A DNA stretch of 64,000 nucleotides from Arenibacter sp. F26102 (GCF_023015865.1 NZ_JALKBC010000001.1:434001-498000); one strand, 5' to 3'; positions 1 through 9,955 are shown, numbered from the stretch's first letter. Notes: generated by a model not told the origin, from the sequence alone. Made by a program: numbers and translations.

Positions 1-231
1 TCAAAGATTCAGCAGATCTTACTATCTCTATAATTTAGCCTGATTGTTTAAGTTTACCAGACCTAAGTGGGAGATTAGACTATATTTAATCGATTATGTT
101 CAAAATAATATCCTTGAAGTGATCTAATCAAAGGATTTACCGTATATTAATTGTTAAGGCAAATATTAGAACTCGAAAACCTAAATCCATTCCCTTTTTA
201 TGAACTTAAATAATACTGACAAGATACATAT

Positions 232-1107
232 ATGAAAATCGTAATCCTCTCCCAAAACCCCAAATTATATTCTACCAGTCGTCTTGTTGAGGCGGGCGAA
301 AAAAAAGGCCATGAAATGTTGGTCGTAGATCATGGCAAGTGCGATCTGGTCATAGAAAAGAAGAAGCCTGGGCTTATTTATCAAGGGCAAGAAATTACAG
401 GCGTTTCTGGGGTAATACCTAGGATAGGGGCATCTATAACCTTTTATGGTACGGCTGTGGTAAGACAATTTGAAATGATGAAGGTCTTTACCGCCGTTGA
501 GTCGCAGGCACTGGTCCGTTCAAGGGACAAACTGCGAAGCCTACAAATTTTATCGCGTGCCGGTTTGGGACTTCCCAAGACGGTATTCAGTAATTATTCC
601 AGGGATGTGGGAACCATCATAGATAATGCCGGGGGAGCACCGGTGGTCATTAAATTATTGGAGGGTACCCAAGGACTTGGGGTGGTACTGGCGGACAATA
701 GGAATTCTGCGGAATCCATATTGGAAGCTTTTAATGGCTTAAAAGCAAGGGTAATTGTACAGGAATTTATTAAGGAAGCCAAAGGAGCCGATATTCGTGC
801 CTTTGTTATAGATGGGGTAGTAGTAGGGGCCATGAAAAGGCAGGGAAAGGAAGGAGAGTTCAGGTCCAACTTGCACAGGGGTGGTTCGGCCAATATCATA
901 GAGCTGACCGATGAAGAGGAAAATGCGGCCATAAAAGCGGCCAGGGTCATGGGACTGGGAGTTGCCGGGGTAGATATGCTTCAATCCGCTAGGGGTCCAT
1001 TGATTTTAGAAGTAAATTCGTCCCCCGGTCTGGAAGGTATTGAGGCCGCAACGGGAAAAGATATTGCTGGTCTTATGATAAAATATGTGGAAAGACATGC
1101 CGAATAG
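232..1107 (+). CDS. rimK: RimK-type ATP-grasp glutamate ligase
   Basis: This 291-residue protein has the length and layout of RimK, the cytoplasmic ligase that adds glutamate residues to the C-terminus of ribosomal protein S6. An N-terminal pre-ATP-grasp region runs to about residue 95. The ATP-grasp fold follows, with the family segment around [12 protein letters not shown], a glycine-rich ATP loop (EGTQGLGV) and a C-terminal metal-binding run ([13 protein letters not shown]). The ATG at 232 directly opens the conserved MKIVILS strand. The next gene starts inside its 3' end, so the two are translationally coupled. Related ATP-grasp ligases act on other acidic acceptors, so the S6 substrate is inferred from family similarity. 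Confidence 0.88.
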   Translation: MKIVILSQNPKLYSTSRLVEAGEKKGHEMLVVDHGKCDLVIEKKKPGLIYQGQEITGVSGVIPRIGASITFYGTAVVRQFEMMKVFTAVESQALVRSRDKLRSLQILSRAGLGLPKTVFSNYSRDVGTIIDNAGGAPVVIKLLEGTQGLGVVLADNRNSAESILEAFNGLKARVIVQEFIKEAKGADIRAFVIDGVVVGAMKRQGKEGEFRSNLHRGGSANIIELTDEEENAAIKAARVMGLGVAGVDMLQSARGPLILEVNSSPGLEGIEAATGKDIAGLMIKYVERHAE

Positions 1108-2062
1108 GAAAAATGTATTATTGGGCGAAACTGTTTTGCCCGGAAAGGGGATGTTGTTAAATCTGGATATCGCAAAATTGCATACCGGGACAAAAATTGA
1201 GGTTCCCATTATTGTACAAAGAGGAAAAAATCCAGGACCTGTTTTATTGATAACAGGCGGCATCCATGGGAATGAGATTAACGGAGTTGAGATCATTCGC
1301 AAATTGATTTCCAAAAAATATAACAGGCCGGATTGTGGAACGGTCATATGTATCCCTGTGGTCAATATATTCGGTTTTCTAAACCAGGCAAGGCAGTTCC
1401 CCGATGGGCGAGATCTAAATAGAGTCTTTCCAGGGAGTCCCAGAGGTTCCTTGGCCAGTAGGTTTGCCTATCATCTTATGAAAGAAATTGCACCTAAAGT
1501 GGATTATTGCATCGATTATCACACAGGAGCTGAAAGCCGATTTAATGCGCCGCAAACCAGGATAAATAAAGGCGATGAACAATGTATGGAATTGGCAAAA
1601 GTATTTGGCGCACCATTTGTTGTACTTGCAAAAACTAGGGAGAAGTCGTTTCGGGAAGCTTTGGCCAAAATGGGTAAGAAAGTATTGCTTTTTGAAGGGG
1701 GAAAATCCTTGGATATAAATAACCAGATTACAAAGATGGGGATAGCAGGTGCGCTTAGGGTAATGGATCATTTGGGAATGAGGAATTTTACCGGAGAGTT
1801 AAAGCTAATGGAGCCAAAGTCTGCACAACCTGTGACTATTGGGTCATCCCAGTGGATCAGGGCAAAATATTCTGGGATGTTTCACCCCTCTATTTCTTTA
1901 GGGAGTAAAGTATCAAAAGGAGATCTTTTAGGAAATATATCCGATCCGTTTGGCAACTTTGAAAGGAGAGTAAATGCGCAGAGCGATGGATATATCATAT
2001 GTATCAACCAATCGCCGATCGTAAACCAGGGCGATGCTATTTTTCATATAGCTCAGGATTAA
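1085..2062 (+). CDS. Succinylglutamate desuccinylase/aspartoacylase-family protein
   Basis: A 325-residue M14-type zinc deacylase. The zinc-binding motif [12 protein letters not shown] gives H61 and E64 as ligands. DLNRVFPG and DYHTGAES supply the arginine/substrate segment and the third histidine. The C-terminal third is a beta-rich domain typical of this family. It overlaps rimK by 23 bp. An internal ATG at 1097 is an equally plausible start and still overlaps. The pairing with rimK is common in bacteria and suggests a role linked to glutamylation or its reversal rather than arginine catabolism, since no other ast genes are present. The exact substrate is unknown. Confidence 0.82.
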   Translation: MWKDMPNRKNVLLGETVLPGKGMLLNLDIAKLHTGTKIEVPIIVQRGKNPGPVLLITGGIHGNEINGVEIIRKLISKKYNRPDCGTVICIPVVNIFGFLNQARQFPDGRDLNRVFPGSPRGSLASRFAYHLMKEIAPKVDYCIDYHTGAESRFNAPQTRINKGDEQCMELAKVFGAPFVVLAKTREKSFREALAKMGKKVLLFEGGKSLDINNQITKMGIAGALRVMDHLGMRNFTGELKLMEPKSAQPVTIGSSQWIRAKYSGMFHPSISLGSKVSKGDLLGNISDPFGNFERRVNAQSDGYIICINQSPIVNQGDAIFHIAQD

Positions 2063-2136
2063 ACCTAAAAGGCTTTGTTCTGAATCCGGAACTATTGGCA
2101 TTTCGTGCCAATACTTAACGGCGGGGTACGGTTATA

Positions 2137-3369
2137 CTAGTCAAAACTAGGAATATTCATAGATTCTCCTCCTTGTAGAGCAGATTCATGCGCAACAATC
2201 CCTGGTGCCGTATACGCTAGGGCTTCATGAATATTGATTTCTGGGTCACGGTTGTGTACAATAGCATCTATAAACTCATGGGTTATAAACGAATGCGAAC
2301 CGTCATGTCCACTACCATGTCTAAGTGCTGCGGGGAGCATATCCGTTTTCCACCATAGCGGCTGATCATATTTTTCAACCCTACTTTTTTTGTTTTTAAA
2401 ACCTGCGTCATCCTTTCCAATATCATCTGATGCCCATACCATGGTGGAATCCCCTCCTCCATGCTCGGACATATAAAAACTCATTTTATCGCCTCGCCAT
2501 TCTCCCCTTTCAACTTCGCGTAGGGCTCCTTTCCAGTTCACTTCAACACGAAAAGGTGTTCCTTTGTTGGTCTTGAAAAAGGCTGTTTCGTTCCAAAAAG
2601 GGTTGTTGTATGGATTGTTTTGCAATAATGGACTATCATCCCCCCAACCCATAGCGCTAACCTGGGTCAGCCGTTCCCCTGTTACGGAAATCAGGAACGA
2701 AGTACAATGTGTAGGATATAACATAGGTGGCACCCCATGTCTCCAAGTGGCCTTGCCATCCTCAAAATACAGTTCCTCCAGTCCTGGATGATTATATTCG
2801 GCTGCGGCACTGAAAACCTTCCCGAAAGTTCCTTCCTTATAAAACTTTTTAACCGAGATGGTAGCCTGTCTGTAAACACTGGTTTCGGCCATCATGTACG
2901 TAAGTCCGGTTCGTTTTACCGCTTCCTTTAATTCATAACATTCCTCCAGGGTCCATGCAGCCGGTACAGCGCACAGAACATGCTTCCCTGCGTTTAGGCT
3001 TGCCAAAACATGCTTAGCGTGATCTGGGGCCGGAGTGGCAATGAAAACGGCTTCGACTTTAGGGTCCTGTAGCAATTTTGCCAAGGATTCATAGCTTTTT
3101 TTACAGGAGTATACCTCCATTAGATGGTTGCGGCGATCTGCACGAAGATCACTTACTGCTTCTACGATGCAATTGGGGTGTTCATGAAAATAAAAGCCGG
3201 CACCAAACCTTCCTCCAACAATACCTATTCTAACCTTTTTATCTACGGCCGGTATGTTTGCGAAAGCAAAATGAGGGGCTAAGGCCATGGCGCTGCTGCC
3301 CAGCAATGCGGTGCCTAAAAACTTTCTTCTATTGGGATTGGCAGTAACTCCATTTTTTATTGCTTTCAT
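2137..3369 (-). CDS. Tat-exported Gfo/Idh/MocA-family oxidoreductase
   Basis: A 410-residue protein that begins with a twin-arginine signal (NRRKFLG at residues 13-19, then a hydrophobic stretch ending near AFAN), so it should be exported folded with its cofactor. A Rossmann motif (IGIVGGRFGAGF) follows, then the C-terminal alpha/beta domain of the Gfo/Idh/MocA family. The usual EKP segment after GKHV reads CAVPAAW, so the lysine that normally helps catalysis is absent. Exported relatives include GH109-type NAD-dependent glycosidases, and that is one possible role. It lies convergent with the M14 gene and next to a secreted phosphatase and a GH95-like enzyme. The substrate cannot be read from the sequence. 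Confidence 0.8.
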   Translation of the reverse strand: MKAIKNGVTANPNRRKFLGTALLGSSAMALAPHFAFANIPAVDKKVRIGIVGGRFGAGFYFHEHPNCIVEAVSDLRADRRNHLMEVYSCKKSYESLAKLLQDPKVEAVFIATPAPDHAKHVLASLNAGKHVLCAVPAAWTLEECYELKEAVKRTGLTYMMAETSVYRQATISVKKFYKEGTFGKVFSAAAEYNHPGLEELYFEDGKATWRHGVPPMLYPTHCTSFLISVTGERLTQVSAMGWGDDSPLLQNNPYNNPFWNETAFFKTNKGTPFRVEVNWKGALREVERGEWRGDKMSFYMSEHGGGDSTMVWASDDIGKDDAGFKNKKSRVEKYDQPLWWKTDMLPAALRHGSGHDGSHSFITHEFIDAIVHNRDPEINIHEALAYTAPGIVAHESALQGGESMNIPSFD

Positions 3370-3500
3370 AACCTTATATTATTTTTACTTCGTGTGAAAA
3401 TAGATTAGTTGCCAATTACGTCCTTTACTTTAGGGATAATGGAAAGTCTCCAATAATTATAGTGTTTCTGGCCTATCGTAAGGTCCCTTTTGGGCAAATA

Positions 3501-4484
3501 TTAATTAATATCGGCCTCGTCCCAAACCTTTCCGGTCTTTGCATCTATCATTTGAATAGATACTTTTTCACCGTCAATCTTAACGGACAATACATAAAAC
3601 ATAGATTCTGGGATATCGGTTTCCGTACCATCGGCAGCGTGGAATTTATAAGGGGCAATGCCTTCACCTTGTTCCTCATCTACTTTTTTACCGTAATAGA
3701 CATCTCCTTCAATAGCATCCTTTTCCCTTTTCAACGAGTAGATGCTGGCACCAGCACCGGCAGAAATAATGTAATTGGTACCATTTCTTTTGGTGCGGTA
3801 ATAAATATGGTCGTGTCCGCTAAAAACAGCAGTGACATTGTATTTGTCAAATAGTTTGGTGGTCTCTGTTTCGGCGCCTTCCACATCGTCATAGGATTTA
3901 TTGCCCATGGTATAATGCGGACGGTGTTTGTAGACAAAAATGTGTTTTCCTTTTGCTTTCCTTAACTCCCTTTTAAGCCATCTTAATTTTTTGGGATCGT
4001 CCTTTACTTTTGGCCAAGGCAATGCAATAAACTTAGCGTTGCCATAGTTAAAACTGTACATCGCTTTTTTCATCCCGAAGAAATTGCTGAAATTTTCTAT
4101 ACCATCTTCCCCGCCAGATTCCTCATGGTTTCCTACGGTAGGCCACATAGGATATTTTCGCATAAACCAACCCCCATCCTCGTCCAAGGTTTTGTAGTCT
4201 ATCTTGCCTTGATCACCAGCCCCTCGGTTTACCAGATCGGCAGTGGTAATGCAGAAATCGGGCTGCAACATATCTGCCCTTTTTAAAACGCCAGGAAAAT
4301 GTTCCGATCCCTTGGAATCCCCAAACACCAAAAAGTGCATTTGTCTAGGTTTCTTACCTTTTCTGGCCCTTAATTGATCCATTTTTGGCTCAGGGTTATA
4401 AGGATTTTCAGATTGTTGGGCATATGCACCAATCCCAAATAAAAGGACAAAGACGGTAATAAATAGTGATTTCAGATGCTTCAT
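3501..4484 (-). CDS. Secreted calcineurin-like metallophosphoesterase
   Basis: A 327-residue protein with a cleavable signal peptide (about residues 1-22, ending AYA). The metallophosphatase motifs are in order: GDSKGS, GNHE, a histidine pair in KHRPHYT, and SGHDHIYYR. The first motif has GDSK where most relatives have GDxH or GDxG. The protein is probably periplasmic or surface exposed and hydrolyses a phosphomonoester or phosphodiester. It stands between a Tat-exported oxidoreductase and a GH95-like lipoprotein on the same strand, but with gaps of about 130 and 400 bp, so one operon is uncertain. Confidence 0.82.
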   Translation of the reverse strand: MKHLKSLFITVFVLLFGIGAYAQQSENPYNPEPKMDQLRARKGKKPRQMHFLVFGDSKGSEHFPGVLKRADMLQPDFCITTADLVNRGAGDQGKIDYKTLDEDGGWFMRKYPMWPTVGNHEESGGEDGIENFSNFFGMKKAMYSFNYGNAKFIALPWPKVKDDPKKLRWLKRELRKAKGKHIFVYKHRPHYTMGNKSYDDVEGAETETTKLFDKYNVTAVFSGHDHIYYRTKRNGTNYIISAGAGASIYSLKREKDAIEGDVYYGKKVDEEQGEGIAPYKFHAADGTETDIPESMFYVLSVKIDGEKVSIQMIDAKTGKVWDEADIN

Positions 4485-4884
4485 GGTAAAATTTTAATGG
4501 ATAAAAGGTTCAGCTTTGGTATTTTCATTTAATTCCAAATTAAGATATAATTATTTGATATCCCAATGGTGGAAATATGGCAAATGCAATTGTTAATATT
4601 TTGTTAAGGACCAGATTGATCAATGTTTCAAGGGGAATTTTTTAAGATTGGTTACCGCCTAACGTATTTGGACATGGCCTCTTTTAACAAAACTTTATAA
4701 TCTGGCTTATACTTGCTAATTTCCTGTGCCAAGGAAAGCTTGGCCATCAAAATAAGGATAGCAAAAAAAAAGTATTGTAAGACGAAATTCTCTTCTCATA
4801 TTTCTGGCCGTTTTTGATCTCTCTGTCAGATATAATTGAAAAACATCAAATTATTTTTCGTACTTAGGGAGAGGGATTTATTCA
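4485..4884. other. Intergenic region of about 400 bp
   Basis: No intact gene is seen. On the minus strand, 4799-4652 reads as a short secreted-looking peptide if one base is removed from a run of nine A at about 4763-4771. The restored product would be about 48 residues, with a hydrophobic start ending LAQEIS and a tail KEAMSKYVRR. This may be a decayed 5' fragment of a secreted protein. The rest is AT-rich and featureless. Confidence 0.4.
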
Positions 4885-7182
4885 CTAAGGCTTAAGCCAT
4901 ATTTCTTGCCTTAAAACGGTTTGTATGATCAGTGTGTCGCCATCCCATGTATGGGCTATTTTGTCTCCGATAGAAATTTCTTTTTTCTGAAAGGGATTTT
5001 TAAGCCGAATTTCCCCTCCTTTTTCGGAAACGATTTTTACCCATTTCACTACCCCGGCTTCCTTTTGTGCGGAAAAAAGGAAGGCGCCTTCTGTCCGTAA
5101 TTTACTAAAACCAACATTTTTCCAATCATCGGGGATGGCTGGAAATAGTAGTACCGTTCCGGTGTGACTTTGTATCAACATTTCTTGTAGTCCCGCGGCA
5201 TAGGCAAAGTTACCTTCCAGGGTGAACGGTCTATAGGTAAAATTGGATTTTCCCGACCCTGATTGATCGCCATTAACGTGAAAGCTATTGGGCAGTACAA
5301 AGGAACTGGCAAAGTCTTTTAAGGCTTTTGCGGCACCTTCCCCATCATGGGCCCTAGCCTTTAAGTTGGCCAGCCAGCTAAAGGAATATCCTACCCATTG
5401 GCTAGAGCCGGTTGCGTCTAAATTGGCAATGGTCTTTTCTATAATTTCCTTGTCCTTTGCACCGTTTGCAACATCTATTAACCCTAAGGGATGTATCGCC
5501 ATTAAATGGGAGAAGTGTCGGTGCGATTCGTTAAATGGCAAGCTAGGGGAAAACATAAGTCCCGTTTCATCCACAGCATAATCCGGCCACTCTTTAAGGC
5601 TGGCATTCCATTTTTGTGCTTCTTCTTTCAGCCCAAGCTCCAAGGCCAATTCTGCGGCATGGGAATAAGTCCATTTAATCAATGCCAGGTCAAAATTGGT
5701 CAAATCGCCGAACCATGCCTCACGGGAATTATTATGGATTTCCGGGCTGGAACTCAGCGGCAGTTTTCTTTTTCCATCTTCATCCAAAACCGATAATTCG
5801 TTAAAATGAATTGCCACCTCTTTGATCCAGGGATACGCCTCATTCTTTAGAAAATTACGATCCATGGAATAGCGCCAATGCAGATAAAAATGGTGTCCAA
5901 GCCAAGCCCCAACAGTAGGTCCAAAAGAATATTGGATCCAACCGCCCATAGGGTCTCCCGTTAGAGTGGTAACACCAGGTACGTTAAGTCCGTTGGTACC
6001 ATAGAATTCTTTGGTATACTTTTTAAAGGTGGGTTTGTATTTTGTAAGCCAATCGATAAAGCCTTGTTCCAAACCCAAGTGATTTCCGGAATAGGTAGGC
6101 CAATAACTTAGTTGTGTATTTAGATCATGATGAAAATCACCTTTCCAAGGCGGTAATTTTCCATTATCCGCGGTCCATACACTTTGGAGTGATATTGGTG
6201 GCGCTCCTTGTCTGGCTGCCGACCCCAATTTGTACATTTCCATATACCATTGGTTTTGCAAAACAGGATCGGGAACCTTAATGGTAGACTGGTTCCAAAA
6301 GGAATTCCACCAGGCCATATGACTTTCCATGGATGATTCAATTCCCTGTTGAAGCGATTTTGTTACCACCTGTTCAGCAGTTCCTTCAGGGTCTTTCTCC
6401 GAGGTTTGGGAGCTGATGCTCCAACTGCCCTGCAAACCTGTAGGTGTAGGTTTCCACTGGGTGTGCACTTGAAATTTAAAGTTGGACCAACCCTTTTGGT
6501 CATAGGTGATAAAATGGTCTTTTTGAGTAACCTTTCCGCCGTCATAATTGAGTCTTCTTAGGTCTTGCCCTGTTACCGGATTATCTGCACTGGCCTGCTT
6601 TACTGAAACATAGGCAGGTGGAATTATGGAGGGGTCTAAATCTCCCGATATATTTTCAAAGGAATACCAGCCTATGGGTTCTGAAGCATGCACAAAGGTT
6701 TTTAGCAGGGCTCCATTTTTCCATTTTACCTCGCAAATTGCCGAATCCAAATTCAGTTTTACAGATTCCACTTCACCCAATCCACTAACGTCAAATTCCA
6801 AGGCTCCTCCAGGAATTTTGGACGGTGCCGGTAAATTGTCATAAGGAACGTCATAGCGTTCCTGCACTTTGTTGTAAGTATTCTTCTCCCACTGTTCTTT
6901 TACCCAATCAAATCCGAAATCCTTAAAATTTAGATTTTCCATGGGTCGTAGATCCCACAAATCAGCTCTGTCCAAGGATAATCGCAGTTTTCCGTCTTTT
7001 TGCCAAATTAAGGCACCAACAGTACCATTTCCAAATGGAATGGCTTCATCCCAAGTAGTGGCCAATTGATCGAATTTAAGCTTGTATTTGGGAATTCGGT
7101 CAAGCTCTACTTTTTTAGGTTCAGAATTGCAACTCCATAAACAGAGAACCATGGCCAATAGGCATATTGTTTTAGCTTTCAT
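4885..7182 (-). CDS. GH95-like alpha-L-fucosidase/alpha-L-galactosidase lipoprotein
   Basis: A 765-residue exo-glycosidase starting at the ATG at 7182, which opens a lipoprotein signal (MKAKTIC..LWSC). An upstream TTG in frame was not used because it overlaps older gene debris. GH95 layout: an N-terminal beta-sandwich (WDEAIPFGNGTVGALIW), then an (alpha/alpha)6 barrel with DLNTQLSYWP, SSSPE, HRHFSHLMAIHP and GNFAYAAGLQEML. E481 in SSSPE fits the general acid. Compared with the GH95 pattern as I remember it, the first Asn of the NxN pair is Asp and the Asp of DGNFG is Glu (TLEGNF). This could mark a distinct subgroup or altered specificity. It would release terminal L-fucose or L-galactose in the periplasm. 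Confidence 0.78.
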   Translation of the reverse strand: MKAKTICLLAMVLCLWSCNSEPKKVELDRIPKYKLKFDQLATTWDEAIPFGNGTVGALIWQKDGKLRLSLDRADLWDLRPMENLNFKDFGFDWVKEQWEKNTYNKVQERYDVPYDNLPAPSKIPGGALEFDVSGLGEVESVKLNLDSAICEVKWKNGALLKTFVHASEPIGWYSFENISGDLDPSIIPPAYVSVKQASADNPVTGQDLRRLNYDGGKVTQKDHFITYDQKGWSNFKFQVHTQWKPTPTGLQGSWSISSQTSEKDPEGTAEQVVTKSLQQGIESSMESHMAWWNSFWNQSTIKVPDPVLQNQWYMEMYKLGSAARQGAPPISLQSVWTADNGKLPPWKGDFHHDLNTQLSYWPTYSGNHLGLEQGFIDWLTKYKPTFKKYTKEFYGTNGLNVPGVTTLTGDPMGGWIQYSFGPTVGAWLGHHFYLHWRYSMDRNFLKNEAYPWIKEVAIHFNELSVLDEDGKRKLPLSSSPEIHNNSREAWFGDLTNFDLALIKWTYSHAAELALELGLKEEAQKWNASLKEWPDYAVDETGLMFSPSLPFNESHRHFSHLMAIHPLGLIDVANGAKDKEIIEKTIANLDATGSSQWVGYSFSWLANLKARAHDGEGAAKALKDFASSFVLPNSFHVNGDQSGSGKSNFTYRPFTLEGNFAYAAGLQEMLIQSHTGTVLLFPAIPDDWKNVGFSKLRTEGAFLFSAQKEAGVVKWVKIVSEKGGEIRLKNPFQKKEISIGDKIAHTWDGDTLIIQTVLRQEIWLKP

Positions 7183-7199
7183 GTATATTGTTTTATTGT

Positions 7200-8047
7200 T
7201 CAATAAATAACAAACCAAGTACTACCGTTGGCGGGAATTTCCACTTTTAATTCTACGGAATAATCCCTAGCCAATTCATAGCTTATTTTTTTCTTTCCTT
7301 CTCCTTAATGCTGACTTCATTTGAGTGTCCCTGTAATAAAGGGCTAGCTGCCATGAATTACACCAACCCTTTTTCCCGTTTCAGGATTAATAATATTTAC
7401 CGCCTCACTGATCCATCTGCTGGATAAAAGGGAATACCCACCGAGTTCTCTACTCTTGGAATGGGGATGATCCGCCAAGCCCTTAGATTTATATTGATAT
7501 CGGACAGGTCTTTCATGTACAGGCCACTTCCAAAACTATGAATGACCATTTCATAAGACATTTTGGCACATTGGTGAATAGCCGCTTTCACCTTGCAGTC
7601 GTCCGTTGTGGTCAAATGTAAAAATAAGGGATTTTCCGTTGTCCATGGCGCTATTAAGGAATACATGGCGTTGGTATATAGGCCTTTTCGCTGTTTGTAA
7701 TAACTGAAAAAGGGCATTTCCCAGAATTTTAGTTTTTCTACGGCACTTTCAGCCTCCACCAAAGCCAGATTTTCACTTTTAAAATTGTTTAAAACAATGG
7801 ATTTTGATTCACTATTTTCAATGGTGAACCATTTGATGATCAAAAGAATACCATCTTTAAATGATTCTCCCACAATTTGATTGGGGACTACGGTAATGAC
7901 CTTGTTTTTTTGGACAGACCACCATGGTTGTTCAGGTTTTTCAATATCCAATTCGGAAAGGCTTATGGCACCTTTTCCAGTAAGTTGTGAATAAGTGGAG
8001 ATGGAGAAAAAGAGAAGTAGCGGTAAATATAGTTTTAGGAATTGCAT
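7200..8047 (-). pseudogene. Decayed alpha-galactosidase-like glycosidase gene
   Basis: An open stretch from 8047 codes for a signal peptide (MQFLKLYLPLLLFFS) and a family-like N-terminus (PWTTENPLFLHLTTTDD, then MVIHSFGSGLYMKDLSD). Near 7497 the similarity jumps frame: the alternative frame reads KGLADHPHSKSRELGGY, then SLLSSRWISEAVNIINPETGK, until a TAG at 7346-7344. After a short gap the tail ISYELARDYSVELKVEIPANGSTW runs to a TGA at 7202-7200. The parts match the order of large secreted TIM-barrel (GH36/GH27-like) enzymes, but most of the catalytic half is missing. The GH95 gene starts just downstream. The family assignment is from memory; the frameshift and stops are seen directly. Confidence 0.65.
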
Positions 8048-8376
8048 TGTGATTTATATCCGGAATTTTGGTGTTTATTAGGTTCTTAGGTTTCAAGAAA
8101 TATGTATATCCCAGTGATAGTGGTCTTGTTGTAGTTTGTTGGTTATTACTGACCAAAGGTTCTTCTCATTCACATCTATTTGTTTAATGTAAAAAATCCA
8201 CACTTTACATTATTAAAAATATCAACTATTTGTTATGACTTTATAAATATATCGACCAATTGCCATTTCTAAAGGCTTAGTGACTGAATAATAGGGGAGT
8301 ATCCTTTGGCTTAATAGGTATGAGGTAGTCTTTTTTGGTCAAGGTTATGGAAATGTCTAAGGAATTTTTGGAAAAG
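8048..8376. other. AT-rich intergenic region of about 330 bp
   Basis: No gene is seen. The only structure noted is the inverted repeat at 8185-8212, listed separately. The stretch lies upstream of the decayed glycosidase and downstream of the TIM-barrel gene, both on the minus strand, so it probably once held the promoter of the former. Confidence 0.5.
8185..8212. promoter_or_regulatory. Inverted repeat, possible operator
   Basis: Nine-base arms TAATGTAAA (8185-8193) and TTTACATTA (8204-8212) are separated by ten bases. The geometry suits a dimeric regulator. It lies about 140 bp upstream of the decayed glycosidase start. No regulator can be assigned. Confidence 0.35.
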
Positions 8377-9213
8377 CTATGGACTTATAATAGAGGGAAT
8401 ATGTTTTATAGATTGTTCAATATGATTCCTAATAAAATTATTTATTTCCCACTTATTCCCTAGTGGCATTTTAGTATTTGCCTTGTAAATTGAGTAGGGG
8501 TGTGGACCATACTCAGGGGTGACGGTGATAAAGGGACGCTTCTTTTCCAATGCCTTTTTGATCATCAAACCCCACCAATCTGTAAAAAGATCCAACTCAG
8601 TTTTGTAATTACTATCACTGGGGTCTATCACTTGTGGACCCTGGGCCGAACCTACCCTAGCATGGATATGATAGGTGTGTTCAATGGCTTTTTGTACTGC
8701 TTTAGGTTGATTTTCCAACATGGATTCAGCAACGCAACACCAATGCGATAAGTCGGAAGTTAGTTTAAGAAAGGGATATTCCTCCAAATAGGGTAAACAG
8801 GCGTGGGCGGCAAATGAAAATCGGGAGCGATGGGTTTCATGGGTAATGATAACCCCAGTTTCCAATTCAATTTCATGGGCCAATTCAATCAAGGAGGCGT
8901 TTTGAGAGTGGGTAAAAAAGTCCATGCCAGTATGCGTATTCACGAATAGGGGATTAGCTTCCACTAGATTGTACAAGTGACTTTTATATAGTTCTTGGTG
9001 CTTTTTAAAATTTACTTCCTTGGTTTCCCAATGTTGGGCAATAAAATCCATTTCCATATCCTCCAATATGGAACAAATTTCTTTCTTTTTAATGCTATTT
9101 AATGGCAGGTCTATTTCAACACCATGATAACCTGCCTTCTTTACTTTACTTAAAAATACTGGCCAAGCCAAATCTGAACTTCCCCAGCGGGGATATATTA
9201 ATTTAAGAAGCAT
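8377..9213 (-). CDS. Xylose-isomerase-like TIM-barrel protein (sugar isomerase/epimerase family)
   Basis: A 278-residue cytoplasmic protein of the AP-endonuclease-2/xylose-isomerase-like superfamily. Likely metal ligands appear in the expected order: VNTHTG, ITHETHR, TSDLSHWC, YHIHARVG and VTPEYGP. It starts 13 bp after the PhyH gene on the same strand, so the two are almost certainly co-transcribed. Members isomerise or epimerise sugars, inositols or keto acids. Here the partner is a dioxygenase and the divergent neighbour an AraC sensor, so the pair may process one small sugar-related molecule. Substrate unknown. Confidence 0.75.
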   Translation of the reverse strand: MLLKLIYPRWGSSDLAWPVFLSKVKKAGYHGVEIDLPLNSIKKKEICSILEDMEMDFIAQHWETKEVNFKKHQELYKSHLYNLVEANPLFVNTHTGMDFFTHSQNASLIELAHEIELETGVIITHETHRSRFSFAAHACLPYLEEYPFLKLTSDLSHWCCVAESMLENQPKAVQKAIEHTYHIHARVGSAQGPQVIDPSDSNYKTELDLFTDWWGLMIKKALEKKRPFITVTPEYGPHPYSIYKANTKMPLGNKWEINNFIRNHIEQSIKHIPSIISP

Positions 9214-9226
9214 ATTTTACAGTATT

Positions 9227-9955
9227 TTAATTCCTCTGCTTTCTTTCCCCAGTATGGTCTACCCCTTGTTCCCTCTCATAATCTATCATTTTTTTGGGTC
9301 TAAAATTTAAAATTAGGGCCCTGCGTTGCACGTCCGTGATGTTGCCTTGACTAAAATGAAGCGTATGTCCATCATGAAAGGTACATCCACCTGGGGGTAA
9401 TGGAATACTCTGTGCTTGTGAGGTATCGGTTTCGCAATATAATGCTCCGCCGTTAGGCATGTTTTTGTGGGGAAGAATAGGTTTGCCTTCTGTTTTGGGA
9501 ATAAACCACATACAGCCATTTTCTTCAAAGACCTTGTCCAAAGCAATCCAACAACTAGCCGATCTTTGGTCCGGCATGTTGATCCAATAGGCGGCGTCCT
9601 GATGCCACGGGGTTGGGGTGTTGGTTTTTGGAGCCTTGTTGATCATCATATCAAAATCTAGTTCCATATCTTCTCCCAGAAGGTCTTTGGCCCACTGTTC
9701 AGCTTTTTTGTAAGCGCTGGATTTTAACAATTCTGGAACCAGACTACTGGGTCGCATTATTTGGGTAATACGTTCAACTTTTTCGTTTGTATTGGTCGTT
9801 GCCCCTGCGAGGTCGCTCCGCAGGTGAGCGGTTTTGACTTTATCCTTTAATATTTCATCATAAATAGCCCTAAGGCCGTCCACTTCTGAAAGGGAAAGTA
9901 GGCTTTCAATTTTAATATATCCGTCTTTAAGGAATTTTGTTTTGTTTGTTTCCAT
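9227..9955 (-). CDS. Phytanoyl-CoA dioxygenase (PhyH)-family Fe(II)/2-oxoglutarate oxygenase
   Basis: A 242-residue cytoplasmic oxygenase. The iron-binding HxD is H118-Q-D120 in WHQDAAYW, the distal histidine is probably H200 in HTLHFSQGN, and an arginine in RRALILNFRP would hold 2-oxoglutarate. The length is usual for bacterial PhyH proteins, which hydroxylate varied small molecules. It is the first gene of a two-gene unit with the TIM-barrel protein and is divergent from the AraC regulator at 10043, with an 87-bp gap, so that regulator probably controls it. Confidence 0.82.
   Translation of the reverse strand: METNKTKFLKDGYIKIESLLSLSEVDGLRAIYDEILKDKVKTAHLRSDLAGATTNTNEKVERITQIMRPSSLVPELLKSSAYKKAEQWAKDLLGEDMELDFDMMINKAPKTNTPTPWHQDAAYWINMPDQRSASCWIALDKVFEENGCMWFIPKTEGKPILPHKNMPNGGALYCETDTSQAQSIPLPPGGCTFHDGHTLHFSQGNITDVQRRALILNFRPKKMIDYEREQGVDHTGERKQRN

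Noticed and set aside
1-231. Partial gene at the left edge
   Set aside because: The bases are AT-rich with stops in all frames on both strands, and no family fragment was recognised.
594-950. Long antisense frame inside rimK
   Set aside because: It is a shadow of the well-supported rimK reading frame, with no signal or family motif.
7183-7218. Upstream TTG start for the GH95-like gene
   Set aside because: It would place twelve residues before the lipoprotein signal, and the bases belong to the tail of the decayed upstream gene.
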